Source: Arthrobacter mobilis | Lineage (GTDB): Bacteria > Actinomycetota > Actinomycetes > Actinomycetales > Micrococcaceae | NCBI RefSeq assembly: GCF_012395835.1 | Contig: NZ_JAAZSQ010000005.1 | Span: 141,346 to 205,345, forward strand | Length of the DNA stretch: 64,000 nucleotides | Direction: 5' to 3' | Shown: piece after piece, positions 63,062 to 64,000 of the stretch | Layout: every line of letters begins with the position of its first letter | Position numbering within the stretch: position 1 is the stretch's first letter | The notes under the pieces: model-generated | Seen by the model: the letters and a program-made list of their open reading frames with translations, nothing else | What the model was told of the DNA's origin: nothing | The model's database searches: none | Translations under genes and position numbers: made by a program

Positions 63062-63871
63062 TCAACACTGCAGTCCGTGCACGGCGGCCCCCACCACTCC
63101 GGCCGCATTACGCAGTTCCGCGGGAATGATCCTGGTGCGCAGGTCCAGGTGCGGCAGGAAGTCCCGGCACCGGGCCGAGATTCCGCCGCCGACGATAATC
63201 AAATCGGGGGAGAACAGGAACTCCACATGGGACAGATACTGCTGGAGGCGTCCGGCGTAGTCCTTCCAGTCGAGCCCTTCCAGTTCGCGGGCCACGGCCG
63301 AGGCCCGGGTTTCGGCCGGGAAACCGCCAATTTCCAAATGGCCGAGTTCCGTATTGGGCAGCAGCCGGCCCTCCACGAACAATGCCGAACCGATACCGGT
63401 GCCGAGGGTGATGACCAGTACGACGCCGGTGCTGCCACGGCCGGCGCCGTACCGGACTTCTGCCAGGCCTGCGGCATCGGCGTCGTTGATGACCTGCGTC
63501 CGGCGGCGCAACCTGCGGGCGAAGAGGGCGTTGGCGTCGAGGCCTATCCAGCCGCGGTCGATATTGGCGGCGGAACGGGCGACGCCGTGCCGGATGATGG
63601 CCGGCAGTGCCACCCCGACCGGTAGAGCCGGTTGCGGATCGGCGGCCTCGGCCGTCAATTCCACCACCAGCTGCGCGAGGAGGTCCGCGACGGCGCCGGG
63701 GGTGGCAGGTTGCGGCGTGGGAATCTGGCGGAGCGGACCGGCAAGGGTGCCGTCGGTAGTATCCACCACCGCGTACTTGATCCCGGTGCCTCCGACGTCG
63801 ATGCCGATGCGGTGTCCGTGCGGTGCCTGGGCGCCGGGCAGCCCCTGGCTGAGCGGTGCGAGCGTGGTCAT
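63062..63871 (-). CDS. ppgK: Polyphosphate glucokinase (ROK family)
   Basis: 269 residues from ATG 63871 with GGGAG. ROK phosphate-1 motif GIDVGGTGIKYAVVD, active-site INDADAAG with the catalytic Asp, LGTGIGSALF, and LGHLEIGGFPAETRAS as in PpgK. Phosphorylates glucose using polyphosphate or ATP, typical of actinobacteria. Located next to the pyruvate kinase gene end. Confidence 0.93.
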   Translation of the reverse strand: MTTLAPLSQGLPGAQAPHGHRIGIDVGGTGIKYAVVDTTDGTLAGPLRQIPTPQPATPGAVADLLAQLVVELTAEAADPQPALPVGVALPAIIRHGVARSAANIDRGWIGLDANALFARRLRRRTQVINDADAAGLAEVRYGAGRGSTGVVLVITLGTGIGSALFVEGRLLPNTELGHLEIGGFPAETRASAVARELEGLDWKDYAGRLQQYLSHVEFLFSPDLIIVGGGISARCRDFLPHLDLRTRIIPAELRNAAGVVGAAVHGLQC

Positions 63872-63883
63872 CCGATCTCCCTG

Positions 63884-64000
63884 TCAGGCCGAAGGGCGGG
63901 TGGCCGGCCAGGGGCCGACCTTTTCGCGCGGGGGCCGGTGTCCGGCGTCGGCCAGGTCACCGACGCGGTGGACCTTGACCATGTTGGTGGACCCGGTGGT
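63884..64000 (-). CDS. pyk: Pyruvate kinase, C-terminal fragment
   Basis: The last 38 codons run in from the right edge on the minus strand and stop at 63884-63886. The sequence GSTNMVKVHRVGDL matches the conserved GxTN-x-x-(K/R)VH-x-(I/V)G ending of bacterial pyruvate kinases, followed by a charged tail. Only the fragment is in the window; assignment is from this motif. Confidence 0.7.
   Translation of the reverse strand, partial: TTGSTNMVKVHRVGDLADAGHRPPREKVGPWPATRPSA

Overview
The window is a 64 kb piece of a high-GC actinobacterial chromosome. Gene content points to Micrococcaceae (Arthrobacter or a close relative): polyphosphate glucokinase, a zinc-free L36 paralogue under a Zur box, GlnR-like sites beside amt, several apparently leaderless genes, and an actinobacterial-type SAM riboswitch. 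Genus is an inference from protein style and context. There is no rRNA, tRNA, CRISPR array, insertion sequence or prophage that I can see. Coding density is high except at 4.36-4.95 kb, 22.0-22.5 kb and 23.1-23.6 kb.

Layout. 0-4.4 kb is metal homeostasis: the tail of a Zur-type Fur protein, rpmJ2 (zinc-free L36), a P-loop-less COG0523 protein behind a Zur box, an ArsR regulator fused to a duplicated histidine-rich tail, a NIPSNAP protein, and an ArsR/MFS efflux pair. 4.6-12 kb is mixed: a decayed MatC-like permease, an alanine/sodium symporter, a HicB-like protein, a pyruvyl-transferase-like protein, a secreted Ig-repeat protein, an SRPBCC protein and HutD. 11.8-20.9 kb is a nitrogen/C1 amine island: amt diverges from glnT-mgsA-mgsB-mgsC-solA-amidohydrolase, followed by an XRE-cupin regulator. 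It looks like an N-methylglutamate-type pathway in which a SolA-type flavin oxidase takes the place of the multisubunit dehydrogenase. 21-25.8 kb holds a mannose-6-phosphate isomerase-like cupin, a TMEM175-type channel, a GH43 enzyme and an AI-2E family permease.

25.9-34.3 kb is, on the minus strand, a SAM-riboswitch-controlled operon: ribose-type ABC importer (binding lipoprotein, tandem ATPase, two permeases) plus two flavin monooxygenases of DszA/NtaA and DszC/SfnB type. I read it as uptake and desulfurisation of an organosulfur compound, possibly a thio-sugar. 34.4-36.3 kb is a membrane protein/lipoprotein pair. 36.4-44.6 kb is a TetR-controlled dipeptide-type ABC importer (with a fused permease-ATPase) plus amidase and DUF3237 protein. 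44.7-50.5 kb is a GntR-centred locus: polar amino-acid ABC importer diverging from GntR, a cytoplasmic gamma-glutamyltransferase and a TauE/SafE exporter.

50.6-64 kb is mostly housekeeping: SelO, FtsH, Hsp20, RNase J, an endonuclease/exonuclease/phosphatase protein, an MFS transporter, small SnoaL, DUF6518 and SRPBCC proteins, ketopantoate-reductase-like protein, polyphosphate glucokinase and the C-terminus of pyruvate kinase. A recurring regulatory theme is TANNNT-N6-ATG/GTG, a -10 box placed so that transcription would begin at the start codon, seen at seven genes.
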